The notes: generated from the sequence alone by a model not told the origin. A stretch of 64,000 nucleotides of DNA from Variovorax dokdonensis (GCF_030316895.1 NZ_JASZYV010000002.1:1054001-1118000), one strand, 5' to 3'; positions 28,401-37,211 are shown, numbered from the stretch's first letter. Translations and numbers: made by a program.

Positions 28401-31400
28401 CGCGACGTGCTGCACATCGAGGCGTTCGGCATCGAGGACAGCTTCTTCGAGCTTGGCGGCCATTCGCTGCTGACGATGCAGGTGGTTTCGCGCATTCGCC
28501 AGCGCATGGGCATCGAGCCGCCGTTGGCGCTCTTGTTCGAGCATCCGACCATTGCGGCATTGGCGGCGCGTCTCGACGAGGAGTTGCCGCGCACGTGGGC
28601 CAGCATGTCGGCGACGATTCCACGCGTGTCCCGCGACGGGCCCTTGCCCGTTTCGCTTTCTCAAAGGCGCATGTGGGTCATCCAGCAGTTCGATCCGGAT
28701 TCCGTGGCGTACAACGTCTCGGTGTCGCTGCGCCTGCGTGGCTCGGCGGACCCCGAGTTGCTTCAGAGCGCCTTCGATCTCCTGGTGGCGCGGCACGAAG
28801 GACTCAGAACGCGCTTCTCGCTCGAAAACGGTGAGCCGGTACAGTGGGTCGCGGCCGAGATGTCCGTGCCCATCGAGCGTATCGACCTGCGCAGTCTGAC
28901 GGCCATGCACAGGCTCGCTCGGGCCCGCGCCATTCTGGGCGAGCGCGCATGCATGCCTTTCGATCTCAAGGTAGCACCGCTGCATCGGCCCACGCTTGCC
29001 ACGCTGGCTGAGGGCGACTACGTGTTTCTGTGGGTGATGCATCACGCCATCACCGACAACTGGTCGGTCACGATCCTGATGCGTGATCTGCTGGCGCTGT
29101 ATTCGTCATTGGAAACGGGCGAGCCCACCGATCTTCCGGCGCTCGGCGTCGAGTTTGCGGACTACGCGGCTTGGCAGCGCTCTGCCGAGGCCACTTCGCG
29201 CCGCGAGGCGCAGATCCAGTTCTGGGTTCGCAGGCTGGCGGGGCTCGCGCCGCTGAACCTGCCGACCGACTTCGCGAGGCCGGCCAAGCCGACTTTCCAG
29301 GGTGCCAAGGTGTCCGCCGCCCTGTCACCGACGTTGCGCAGCGCCTTGCGCAGCTTCTGCGGGCGTCATGCGGTCACGCCGTTCGTGGTCCTGCTGGCGG
29401 CCTACAAGCTGATGTTGTCGCGCTACTGCGCAAGTCAGGATATTGCGGTGGGCACGCCCATCGCCAATCGCCACCACCTGGTCACGGAACAACTGGTGGG
29501 GTCGCTGGTCAACACGCTCGTGATGCGCACCGATCTGGGCGGCAACCCTGACTTTTCGCAGCTCGTGCAACGGGTGCGCAATACGGCGCTTGAAGCCTAT
29601 GCGCATCAGGACGCGCCCTTCGACGAAATCGTCGAAGCGCTGGCTATGGACCGCAAGGTCCATCCGGAAGGGTTGGTGCGCACCTTGTTCAACGTGCCGA
29701 ATGCGCCACTCGGGAAACCTTGTCAGACGAACTTCGTGTACGAGCCCTTCGACCTCGAACGCAATGCCGCGCAGTTCGACCTCTCGATCCATGTCGATAC
29801 GGAGTTCGGGCATTGCATCCATCTGGAGTATTCGACCGACTTGTTCGCGGGCGTCTCGGCACGGCGGATGCTCGAAAACTACGTGGCACTGGTCGAGCAG
29901 GTTCTTGCGGATGAGCATCGACAGATCGCGGACTTTTCGGTGCTGGCACCGGCCCAGCTCGCGATGATCCGGGACGCATGGAATGCGACGCGCAACGCGC
30001 TGCCCAAGGAGCCGCTCATCCATCGTCACCTGAGCTGCGCGCACACCCGCTTGGCGGAGCGCGTCGCCGCCATCGATGCGAGCGGGCGCCGGCTCAGCCA
30101 TGGCGAACTGCATACGGCGTCTGACTGGCTTGCCGCTGCGCTGCGTGCACGCGGCATCGGGCGTGGCCACCGAGTGGGCCTGAGCATGCCGCGCAACAAC
30201 GACATGCTGATCGCCTTGATCGGCGTGCTCAAGTCGGGCGCGGCCTATGTCCCGCTCGACCCGGAGTTCCCGCAGGAGCGCCTTGATTTCATGGTGCGTG
30301 ACGCGGACCTCTCTGCCGTGCTGGCGCCGGCAAATCGTGCCGGTCACCTGAAGGGCGCACAGGTTGCCTTGCTCGATCCGCAAGCGCTCGTGCAAGAAGC
30401 GAGGGAGGCCGCCAGCATCCTTGTGTCTGATCCGGCGTTGGATGCTCAGGCGCAAGATGCGGCCTACTACATCTTCACCTCCGGTTCCACGGGCCGTCCG
30501 AAGGCCGTGGCCGTGCCGCACATCGCGGTGGTGAACTTCCTGGATGCGATGGCGCGGGAGCCCGGACTGGGACCGAAGGATCGACTGCTCGCGGTGACCA
30601 CCCTGTCGTTCGACATCGCCGTGCTCGAACTGCTGCTGCCGCTGTCGGTGGGGGGGCAGGTGATCATCGCGAGCGCCGACCAGGCCCGCGACCCGAACGA
30701 ATTGCGCATGCTGCTCCAGGAGCACCGGGCGACGGTGATGCAGGCCACCCCATCCACTTGGCGAGCCTTGTTGGACACAGGCTGGAGCGCCGAGCCGGGA
30801 CTGCGCTGCCTGGTGGGCGGCGAGCCGCTGCACGCGGCTCTGGCAGAGCAGTTGCTCGCGCATGGCGCCGAGCTCTGGAACATGTACGGCCCCACGGAAA
30901 CGACCGTCTGGTCGACCACGTGGCCAGTGCGCGAGCCACGCAACGGCGTTTCGATCGGCAGGCCCATTGCCAACACAAGCGCGTGGGTGCTCGATCCGCA
31001 TGGGCTGCCATGCCCCATCGGCGTGCCCGGAGAGTTGTGCATCGGGGGCACCGGTGTGGCACTGGGCTATCACCAGCGCAGCGAACTGACGGCAGAACGT
31101 TTCATCGCCGACCACTTGAGCGACGAGCCAGGCGCGCGGCTTTACCGGACGGGAGACCTCTGCCGCTGGCGTCATGACGGCTTGCTCGAGCACCTCGGTC
31201 GGCTCGATCACCAGGTCAAGATTCGAGGGTTTCGAATCGAACTCGGCGAGATCGAATCCGCATTGCTCGATCATCCGCAGGTGGCCGAGTGTGTGGTCGC
31301 TACCCACGCGGTCAATGCGCATGATGTCCGACTCGTGGGTCACGTGGTGCCTTCGGGCGACGACGTATGCATGGCGACGATCCGTTCGCATCTGCATGAA

Positions 31401-31769
31401 TCGCTTCCCGACTACATGGTGCCGCAGCACTTCGTCACGCTGCAGTCGATGCCCGTGTTGCCCAACGGCAAGGTCGACCGGAGCGCCTTGCCCGCGCCGC
31501 TGCTCGAATCCGAGCGTGCGCGGCACCCCATCCACCAGCCCCTGGAGACGCAGGACGAGCGCGCGGTGGGCGCCATCTGGGCGGATCTGCTCGGGATCGA
31601 TGCCGTGGAAGCGCAAGACAACTTCTTCGATCTCGGCGGCCACTCCCTGCTCGCGATGCGAATGGTGGCCGAAGCCCATCGATCGCTCGGCTTGCGCATC
31701 GAGCCGCGCCGGCTGATCTTCGAGACCTTGCGCCAGATTGCCCACCGCGAGAATGCGGTGAGCGTCTGA
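25404..31769 (+). CDS. Two-module nonribosomal peptide synthetase, C-A-T-C-A-T, no release domain
   Basis: 2121 residues. C1 at about 12-430 (HHMVCDG 145-151). A1 at about 460-960 (YTSGSTGRPKG 621-631, NQYGPSE, PSGKVDR). T1 at about 975-1050 (LGGHS, Ser1021). C2 at about 1080-1490 (HHAITDN 1213-1219, Asn in place of the usual Gly). A2 at about 1510-2020 (FTSGSTGRPKA 1691-1701, YGPTETT, PNGKVDR). T2 at about 2040-2115 (Ser2081). The protein stops right after T2: no thioesterase, reductase, epimerase or terminal C domain. Specificity codes read by hand against GrsA are DVQIVGQVAK for A1 (proline/pipecolate-like) and DILQLGMVWK for A2 (close to glycine codes). The N-terminal C domain suggests an acyl or upstream aminoacyl donor. 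The product is unknown; methyltransferase and gamma-glutamyltransferase genes follow. Confidence 0.93.
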   Translation: MHACNESTQILMPVSSAQARLWFLSRVEASVGDAYNLSGALMFEGELDQRVLEHTLQALLERHEILRATFCETHGKLTQRIAVPGPFSLQLDDLSHFSASARDKHEADLVRQACSAPFDLENGPMVRARLLRLAEAQHLLVMSAHHMVCDGQSIAIFMKEVATLYSAFAQGLPNPLKPLEAQYADHVSEESALADSPVRRRRLEYWQRQLAGAPALLELPTDRPRPPVQGHAGDAVDLRLSPQLLGAAREWARSRNATVPMALHACLNVLLARLSGQQDIVIGMPAANRRRPAYRETMGFFVNTLALRTDLSGDPSANDVLDRVRSVGQAAYLRQDVPFEQIVELVHPTRNASHSPLAQVLMVIQNFDTEPIALPGAVLRLVELPPQSVATDLMVLFRQAGDGMVGRLAYSRALFERSTIERWGRCFVRLLGAMAADGTQRIGMLPMLDEVEQATLLHRFNDTRFSHGPSTAIHALFEAQAARTPEAIALATDRRRWRFAELEAQATSLAFKLREEGLAPGTRAALFMGRGAHLVASMMAVLKCGAACVPLDAADPQERTEQMLADAAPRLVLIESRLRHRVPDAWTSQVVTVDEYEKVDAPAGQGDLPEVDPLQPAYVVYTSGSTGRPKGVVVSHVALANVIGWQRRQRSGAPAPRTLQYVAIGFDVAFQEIFSTLCAGGTLVLIHEGVRRDMAGLIQVMQAQKVERLILPFVALQQLAEQAVLSAAALPELKQIVTGAEQLRIGHDIREFFKRLGGVRLQNQYGPSEYPVATALDLEGDPDDWPHLPSIGQPIDNTVVRILDGQGQLVPIGVHGEIHLGGAGMALGYMGHPAHEGPAFVDDRWGAGQGERLYKTGDIGRWRSDGCIDYVARRDDQVKLRGFRIEPGEIEAHIGQFAGVAGATVMVREDIPGQKRLAAYVALSKDAPASWTIAGLKRHLAAMLPEYMVPADFVLVDRLPLTPSGKVDRRALAPPARGREGADSVMPRSDTERLLWQIWRDVLHIEAFGIEDSFFELGGHSLLTMQVVSRIRQRMGIEPPLALLFEHPTIAALAARLDEELPRTWASMSATIPRVSRDGPLPVSLSQRRMWVIQQFDPDSVAYNVSVSLRLRGSADPELLQSAFDLLVARHEGLRTRFSLENGEPVQWVAAEMSVPIERIDLRSLTAMHRLARARAILGERACMPFDLKVAPLHRPTLATLAEGDYVFLWVMHHAITDNWSVTILMRDLLALYSSLETGEPTDLPALGVEFADYAAWQRSAEATSRREAQIQFWVRRLAGLAPLNLPTDFARPAKPTFQGAKVSAALSPTLRSALRSFCGRHAVTPFVVLLAAYKLMLSRYCASQDIAVGTPIANRHHLVTEQLVGSLVNTLVMRTDLGGNPDFSQLVQRVRNTALEAYAHQDAPFDEIVEALAMDRKVHPEGLVRTLFNVPNAPLGKPCQTNFVYEPFDLERNAAQFDLSIHVDTEFGHCIHLEYSTDLFAGVSARRMLENYVALVEQVLADEHRQIADFSVLAPAQLAMIRDAWNATRNALPKEPLIHRHLSCAHTRLAERVAAIDASGRRLSHGELHTASDWLAAALRARGIGRGHRVGLSMPRNNDMLIALIGVLKSGAAYVPLDPEFPQERLDFMVRDADLSAVLAPANRAGHLKGAQVALLDPQALVQEAREAASILVSDPALDAQAQDAAYYIFTSGSTGRPKAVAVPHIAVVNFLDAMAREPGLGPKDRLLAVTTLSFDIAVLELLLPLSVGGQVIIASADQARDPNELRMLLQEHRATVMQATPSTWRALLDTGWSAEPGLRCLVGGEPLHAALAEQLLAHGAELWNMYGPTETTVWSTTWPVREPRNGVSIGRPIANTSAWVLDPHGLPCPIGVPGELCIGGTGVALGYHQRSELTAERFIADHLSDEPGARLYRTGDLCRWRHDGLLEHLGRLDHQVKIRGFRIELGEIESALLDHPQVAECVVATHAVNAHDVRLVGHVVPSGDDVCMATIRSHLHESLPDYMVPQHFVTLQSMPVLPNGKVDRSALPAPLLESERARHPIHQPLETQDERAVGAIWADLLGIDAVEAQDNFFDLGGHSLLAMRMVAEAHRSLGLRIEPRRLIFETLRQIAHRENAVSV

Positions 31770-31818
31770 GAAGAGCGCTCGACGATTGGCGCATTTCCAG
31801 CCCGGCGTCGCCAGCCCG

Positions 31819-31824
31819 TATAGT
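31819..31824 (+). promoter_or_regulatory. Possible -10 box before the methyltransferase
   Basis: TATAGT in the 142-base gap between the NRPS and the methyltransferase, with TTTCCA 19 bases upstream as a poor -35. It suggests that the methyltransferase could be transcribed independently of the NRPS. Weak. Confidence 0.25.
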
Positions 31825-31911
31825 GAAAGGCGTTGAGGCCGCCTGAGCGCATCGCGCAGACGCAGCACAGGCAGGCGGCGACACGCCCTTCACCTTGCTG
31901 ACGATCGCCCC

Positions 31912-33507
31912 ATGCAAGATCCTGTCAATCGCCTCATCGGCCAGTCCTACGACGCGACGCCCTACGACTCCCATCCCTATCCACTGACGTCACCGGAGCA
32001 TCTGGAGGCAGTGGCCTACGTCTTCGGAGTCGACGCGCCGCCGCCTTCCATGGCACGCGTACTGGAGTTGGGGTGTGCGTCGGGTGGCAACCTGATTCCA
32101 TTCGCGGCGCGGCATCCGCAGGCCACGGCCGTCGGCGTCGACCTGTCGGCCGTGCAGGTCAGCCAGGGCGTACAGGCATTGCGCCACGCAGGCCTGTCGA
32201 ACGTGCAGTTGCGAACCATGGACATCGCCGACATCGACGCGAGCCTGGGCCAGTTCGACTACATCGTCTGCCACGGCGTCTACAGCTGGGTGCCGCCATC
32301 GGTGCAGGAGGCCATCATGCGGGTGTGTGCCACCCAACTTGCGCCCAATGGCATCGCGTGTGTCAGCTACAACGTCTATCCCGGCTGGAAGTCGCGCGAG
32401 ATCGTGCGCGATGCGATGCTGCTGCGCGGAGGCTCCCGCGCTTCGGCGCAGGAGCAGTTGGCGTACGCACGGGGAATGATGGAGTTTCTCGATCGCTTCG
32501 TTCGGCCTGGCACCCCGATCAAGGCGGCGCTGGACGAGATGATGCCCACGGTCCGCCAGGCCAGGCCGTCCTACCTTCTTCACGAGTTTCTCGAGACGTG
32601 CAACGCGCCGTGCTACTTGCGCGACTTCGTGGCAAACGCCGAGGGCGCGGGCCTGGGCTACCTGGCCGACGCAGAGACCGCCGCCATGTTCGTCCAGAAC
32701 TACGGCGAAGACGTGCGAGAACCCTTGCTGCGCGAGTGCGGCGGCAGCCAGGTGATGATGGAGCAGTATCTGGACTTCCTGGTCAACCGCAGCTTTCGCC
32801 ACACGCTGCTGGTGCCCGCGGCCACGGCGTCGCGCGTTCGCTATCGCCTGGACGCCGGTCGCCTGCGTCAGCTTTTCTATGCCGGATCGATCCGAAGCGA
32901 TGACGGGGCCGCGTTCGCGCTCGACGCGCAGGAGCAGCCGTGTCATGCGTTGTCCGGTGCCCGCTTTACGCTGCGCCTTCCGGCGCATAAGGCGGTGGCC
33001 CAGGTGTTGAGCGAGTTCTACCCTGCCGCGCTTTCGGTCGACGCCTTGATGACGGCCGTGGCCGAGCGACTCGGGGCGTCCCGAGCGGCCGTCGACGGCG
33101 TCGTGATGACGATGCTCGAAGAGCTGTTCATCCTGAACGCGGTGCGCGTGCGGCGAACGCCCGTCGCTGCGGCTGCTTCGGTCGGTGCGCGTCCGCAAGC
33201 GCCATCGTTTGTCAGGAGTCTTCCGGCGCTCGCGTTGAGCGAGGGCCCGCAGGCCTATGCCTGCAACCTGTGGCACGAGATGGTCGAGCTTTCGGTGCTC
33301 GAACGCTGCCTGCTGCCCTTGCTCGATGGCGAACACTCGGCAGAAGACCTCGTCGACTTCCTGGTGGAGGAGGCTCGCGCGCAACGTCTTCGCTTCTTCA
33401 AGCACGAGCAGGCACTCACCGACGCCGATACACTGCGCGCGTTTGCCGCCGAGCAGGTGGCGATGGCACTGCGCGACCTGCGCCAGAAAGCCATGCTGCA
33501 GGCATAA
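31912..33507 (+). CDS. SAM methyltransferase with regulatory domain
   Basis: 531 residues. The N-terminal class I SAM domain (about 45-150) has motif I VLELGCASGGN (50-60) and the acidic post-I VGVDLSAVQ. It is followed by a methyltransferase regulatory-type domain (about 215-300, with QARPSYLLHEFLETCNAPCY) and a C-terminal winged-helix-like region (about 380-530). This layout matches bacterial proteins annotated as methyltransferase plus methyltransferase regulatory domain, whose substrates are mostly unknown. It lies 142 bases after the NRPS on the same strand, so it could modify the peptide, but that link is inference. The next gene is ggt. Confidence 0.8.
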   Translation: MQDPVNRLIGQSYDATPYDSHPYPLTSPEHLEAVAYVFGVDAPPPSMARVLELGCASGGNLIPFAARHPQATAVGVDLSAVQVSQGVQALRHAGLSNVQLRTMDIADIDASLGQFDYIVCHGVYSWVPPSVQEAIMRVCATQLAPNGIACVSYNVYPGWKSREIVRDAMLLRGGSRASAQEQLAYARGMMEFLDRFVRPGTPIKAALDEMMPTVRQARPSYLLHEFLETCNAPCYLRDFVANAEGAGLGYLADAETAAMFVQNYGEDVREPLLRECGGSQVMMEQYLDFLVNRSFRHTLLVPAATASRVRYRLDAGRLRQLFYAGSIRSDDGAAFALDAQEQPCHALSGARFTLRLPAHKAVAQVLSEFYPAALSVDALMTAVAERLGASRAAVDGVVMTMLEELFILNAVRVRRTPVAAAASVGARPQAPSFVRSLPALALSEGPQAYACNLWHEMVELSVLERCLLPLLDGEHSAEDLVDFLVEEARAQRLRFFKHEQALTDADTLRAFAAEQVAMALRDLRQKAMLQA

Positions 33508-33573
33508 GCGCATGTCGCGGGCCGGTGGGTGCACGCGACACTGACCATCATCGAACAGGAAGGAAGACAAATC

Positions 33574-35313
33574 ATGCAATGGATGCCATCGATTCGCCTC
33601 AAGGCCATCTCAGTGGGCCTTGGCCTCGCATTCGTGCTCAACGCGCCGGGTGCGCATGCCGCATCGGCGGCGCCCGCGGCGGCCGAGAACGGCATGGTCG
33701 TCACGGCGCAGCACCTGGCGACCCAGGTCGGCGTGGACGTGCTCAAACGCGGCGGCAACGCGGTCGATGCGGCGGTGGCCGTCGGCTATGCGTTGGCGGT
33801 GGTCTACCCGGCGGCAGGCAATCTGGGCGGCGGTGGCTTCATGACGCTGCAACTGGCCGATGGCCGCAAGACCTTCCTCGACTTTCGCGAAAAGGCACCT
33901 TTGGCAGCCACGGCCAACATGTACCTGGACAAGGACGGCAACGTCGTCAAGGGCCTGAGCACGCGCAGCTTCCTGGCGGTGGGCGTGCCCGGCACCGTGT
34001 CGGGGATGGAGTACGCGCGCGAGAAATACGGAACACTCAAGCGAGCGGAGCTGATCGGCCCTGCGATCGCGTTGGCCGACAAGGGCTTCGTCCTGCAGCA
34101 AGGCGATGTCGATCTGCTTTCGACGGCGACGGACGACTTCCGCAAGGACGCGCCCTCCGCCGCGATCTTCCTGAACAAGGGCCAGCCCTATGTTGCCGGC
34201 CAACGCCTGGTGCAGAAAGACCTGGCCAAGACCCTGCGCGCCATTGGCCGCAATGGCGTCGACGGGTTCTACAAGGGCGCGACCGCTCGCTCGCTGGTTG
34301 CCGCCAGCACGGCCGGCAAGGGCATCATCACGCAAGCCGACCTCGACCAATACCGCACGCGCGAACTTGCGCCCATCGAATGCGACTACCGCGGCTATCG
34401 CGTGGTGTCGGCACCGCCGCCCAGCTCCGGCGGCGTGATCATCTGCGAGATGCTCAACATCCTGGAGGGCTATCCGCTCAAGGACCTCGGCTTTCGCTCC
34501 GCGCAGGCCGTGCACTACCAGATTGAGGCCATGCGGCACGCCTACGTGGACCGCAACAGCTACCTGGGCGATCCGGACTTCGTCAAGAACCCGGTCGAAC
34601 GTCTGACCGACAAGGCGTATGCCGCCAGCATCCGCGCGGCCATCGATCCGAACAAGGCCGGCGTTTCCAAGGACATCAAGCCGGGCGTGCCGCCGCACGA
34701 GGGCATCAACACCACGCACTATTCGATCGTGGACAAGTGGGGCAATGCCGCCTCGGTCACCTACACGCTCAATGACTGGTTCGGCGTGCGCCTGACAGTG
34801 CCGGGCACGGGCGTGCTGCTCAACAACGAGATGGACGACTTCACTTCCAAGGTGGGCGTGCCCAATCTCTATGGCCTGGTGCAGGGCGAGGCCAATGCCA
34901 TCGCGCCGGGCAAGCGCCCGCTGTCCTCCATGAGCCCGACCATCGTCTCGCAAGACGGCAAGCCGGTCATGGTGGTCGGCACGCCCGGCGGCAGCCGCAT
35001 CATCACGGCGGTGCTGCACACCATCCTCAACGTGATCGACTACGGCATGACGGTGCAAGAGGCGGTGGATGCACCGCGCTTCCACCAGCAATGGCTGCCC
35101 GACGTGACCAACGTCGAGATGTTCGCGTTGAGCCCCGACACGGCGAAGATCCTTCGGGACATGGGCCACAACCTGGGCGTGCCGCAACCGGCCAACCACA
35201 TGGCGGCGATCCTTGTCGGGGCGCCATCGCTCGGGGGCAAGCCGATGGGCACGAACCGCTTCTACGGCGCCAACGATCCGCGCCGCAATACCGGCCTGGC
35301 CATGGGCTACTGA
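33574..35313 (+). CDS. ggt: Gamma-glutamyltransferase
   Basis: 579 residues from the ATG at 33574 (AAGGAAG box; a GTG at 33529 lacks one). A signal peptide of about 30 residues ends near GAHAA. The N-terminal large subunit contains NAVDAAVAVGYALAVVYPA and GNLGGGGFM. The autoprocessing site and nucleophile is the first Thr of TTHYSIVDKWGNA, Thr380, and PLSSMSPTIV supplies the oxyanion and glutamate-binding region. It is a periplasmic Ntn-hydrolase that cleaves gamma-glutamyl bonds (glutathione and others). Its role beside the NRPS and methyltransferase may be accidental or may process a gamma-glutamyl product. Confidence 0.94.
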   Translation: MQWMPSIRLKAISVGLGLAFVLNAPGAHAASAAPAAAENGMVVTAQHLATQVGVDVLKRGGNAVDAAVAVGYALAVVYPAAGNLGGGGFMTLQLADGRKTFLDFREKAPLAATANMYLDKDGNVVKGLSTRSFLAVGVPGTVSGMEYAREKYGTLKRAELIGPAIALADKGFVLQQGDVDLLSTATDDFRKDAPSAAIFLNKGQPYVAGQRLVQKDLAKTLRAIGRNGVDGFYKGATARSLVAASTAGKGIITQADLDQYRTRELAPIECDYRGYRVVSAPPPSSGGVIICEMLNILEGYPLKDLGFRSAQAVHYQIEAMRHAYVDRNSYLGDPDFVKNPVERLTDKAYAASIRAAIDPNKAGVSKDIKPGVPPHEGINTTHYSIVDKWGNAASVTYTLNDWFGVRLTVPGTGVLLNNEMDDFTSKVGVPNLYGLVQGEANAIAPGKRPLSSMSPTIVSQDGKPVMVVGTPGGSRIITAVLHTILNVIDYGMTVQEAVDAPRFHQQWLPDVTNVEMFALSPDTAKILRDMGHNLGVPQPANHMAAILVGAPSLGGKPMGTNRFYGANDPRRNTGLAMGY

Positions 35314-35318
35314 AACCG

Positions 35319-36065
35319 ATGCAGATCCAGGAGATTCTTTTCACCCAGGGCTTCGGCACGCGGCGCGTGTGCGCGGGCCTGGTTCAGCAAGGCCACGTGA
35401 CGGTCGAGGGCAAGCCGGTTAGCGATTCCCTTGCCGAGTTCGAGGCCGCTGACGGCCTCCCGTTCACCGTGCAGGGCCAGGCCTGGCAATACCACGAGAA
35501 GGCCTACTTGATGCTGCACAAGCCGGCAGGGACGGAATGCTCGCAAAAACCTTCGACCTATCCGAGCGTCTATACCTTGCTGCCGTCGCCGCTGCGCCTG
35601 CGGCCGAACAAGGGTGCGGTGCAGGGGGTGCAGGCCATCGGGCGGTTGGATCAGGACACGACGGGCTTGTTGCTGCTCACCGACGACGGGCCGTTCATTC
35701 ACCGAATGAACTCTCCGCGCCATCACGTGCCCAAGGTGTACGAAGTGGGCACCAAGCATGCGGTCGATGCTCGCCAGATCGAGCGCCTGTTGGCCGGCGT
35801 GGTGCTGGATGACGACCCGAAGCCGGTGCGCGCCGCCGCGTGCGAGGCCACCGGCGAGACCGCGCTGCGCCTGACACTCACCGAAGGCAAATACCACCAG
35901 GTCAAGCGCATGCTGGCGGCGGTGGGTAATCGCGTGGAGACTTTGCACCGCTCGCGGATCGGCGAACTGGAACTGCCCGACGATCTGGCGCCGGGACAGT
36001 GGCGCTGGCTCGATGCCGACGATCTCGCCAAGCTCAGAAGCCCGGCCTCGCGCAAGGCGCCATAG
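35319..36065 (+). CDS. rsuA: 16S rRNA pseudouridine synthase, RsuA/RluB family
   Basis: 248 residues. A short S4-like N-terminus (LFTQGFGTRRVCAGLVQQGHVTVEG) is followed by the pseudouridine synthase domain with the catalytic Asp in GRLDQDTTGLLLLT (Asp111), and KYHQVKRMLAAVGNRV near the C-terminus. The sequence is most like RsuA, which modifies U516 of 16S rRNA, though family members are close and the target is not proven. The ATG lies 5 bases after the ggt stop, with no clear ribosome site. Confidence 0.88.
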   Translation: MQIQEILFTQGFGTRRVCAGLVQQGHVTVEGKPVSDSLAEFEAADGLPFTVQGQAWQYHEKAYLMLHKPAGTECSQKPSTYPSVYTLLPSPLRLRPNKGAVQGVQAIGRLDQDTTGLLLLTDDGPFIHRMNSPRHHVPKVYEVGTKHAVDARQIERLLAGVVLDDDPKPVRAAACEATGETALRLTLTEGKYHQVKRMLAAVGNRVETLHRSRIGELELPDDLAPGQWRWLDADDLAKLRSPASRKAP

Positions 36066-36149
36066 CAGGCCGGGCGCGTTGCGCGGGACTGACAGGCGCC
36101 GCACTTTCGTTCGGCAAGCCCCTGCCGCGGCGTCTGGGATGTCGGCCGG

Positions 36150-37211
36150 ATGCACCGCTGGCTCGTTAATATCGGGAAACCTTCCCGGAGCCGCGAGTTG
36201 CAACTTTCCGTATTCCTTTCGAGCCGCGTTGCGGCCGTTTTCATTTGTGCGGCGTCCTTGTTGTCGGCGAGCATGGCGGGCGCCACCGCTGCTGAAAGCC
36301 AACTGTCGACGCCAGTGTTCGTGCTGAACTCGCTGGATGCGTCGGTCAGCGTGATCGACCCCAAGACCTGGGAAGAAAAAGCCCGCATTCCCACCGGCAA
36401 AGAGCCGCATCACCTCTACCTCACGCCCGACGAGCGTTCCGTGATCGTGGCCAACTCGGCCAGCGATTCGCTCACCTTCTTCGACCCGCGCACGGCGCAG
36501 ATCCAGCGGACGGTGACCGGCATCATCGATCCGTATCACCTGCGGTTCTCGCCCGACATGAAGTGGTTCGTGACGGCGGGCAACCGCCTGAACCACGTCG
36601 ACCTTTACCGTTGGGATGGACGCGACCTGACGCTCGCCAAGCGCATCGCCACCGGCAAGACCCCCAGCCACATCTGGATCGACGGCAAGAGCACCACCGC
36701 CTATGTGACGATGCAGGACAGCGACGAGCTCATCGCGGTCGACCTGGCCAGCCAGACCATCCGCTGGCGCGTGCCCACCGGCCCCATGCCGGCCGACATC
36801 TACGGCGTCCACCAGGACCGCACCTTGCTCGTGGGCCTGACCGGTGGTGACGGCGTGCAGGTCTTCGACGTGGCCGGACCCGCGCCGCGCGCCGTCGGCA
36901 TCATTCCCACCGGCAAGGGCGCCCACGCCTTTCGCGCCATGGGCGACGGCCGCACGGTGCTTGTGAGCAACCGCGTGGCCAACAGCATCAGCCGCATCGA
37001 CACCGAAACCCTGCGCGTGCTTGCCAGCTTTCCGGTGCCGGGCGGCCCGGATTGCATGGACGTCTCGGCCGATGGCAAGACGCTTCTCGTGACCTCGCGC
37101 TGGGCCAAGAAACTCAGCGTCGTGGATCTGGCCAGCCTGCAGGTGGTGCGCCAGGTCAAGGTCGGTCGTTCTCCACATGGCGTCTGGACGCTCGAACATG
37201 CGCGGCGATAA
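36150..37211 (+). CDS. Exported YVTN-type beta-propeller protein
   Basis: 353 residues. A hydrophobic signal segment (SRVAAVFICAASLLSASMAGA) precedes seven or so YVTN/YncE-like repeats of about 40 residues, such as VFVLNSLDASVSVIDPKTW, SVIVANSASDSLTFFDPRT and TLLVTSRWAKKLSVVDLASL. It is predicted to be a periplasmic propeller of unknown ligand; related proteins include metal- or quinone-linked enzymes, but no such site is evident. The start is uncertain: an in-frame TTG at 36198 behind CGGAGC gives a cleaner signal peptide. It overlaps the next gene by 14 bases. Confidence 0.8.
   Translation: MHRWLVNIGKPSRSRELQLSVFLSSRVAAVFICAASLLSASMAGATAAESQLSTPVFVLNSLDASVSVIDPKTWEEKARIPTGKEPHHLYLTPDERSVIVANSASDSLTFFDPRTAQIQRTVTGIIDPYHLRFSPDMKWFVTAGNRLNHVDLYRWDGRDLTLAKRIATGKTPSHIWIDGKSTTAYVTMQDSDELIAVDLASQTIRWRVPTGPMPADIYGVHQDRTLLVGLTGGDGVQVFDVAGPAPRAVGIIPTGKGAHAFRAMGDGRTVLVSNRVANSISRIDTETLRVLASFPVPGGPDCMDVSADGKTLLVTSRWAKKLSVVDLASLQVVRQVKVGRSPHGVWTLEHARR

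Noticed and set aside
31700-31769. Hidden thioesterase after the second carrier domain of the NRPS
   Set aside because: The reading frame ends about 40 residues after the phosphopantetheine Ser with no GxSxG motif, and the next gene is a methyltransferase in a separate frame.
29325-31868. 847-codon minus-strand open frame opposite the NRPS second module
   Set aside because: Antisense shadow of a high-GC gene. The NRPS frame carries all core motifs; the other strand has none.
31990-33579. 529-codon minus-strand frame opposite the methyltransferase
   Set aside because: Same reason: no domain features, and the plus-strand frame has a clear SAM motif.
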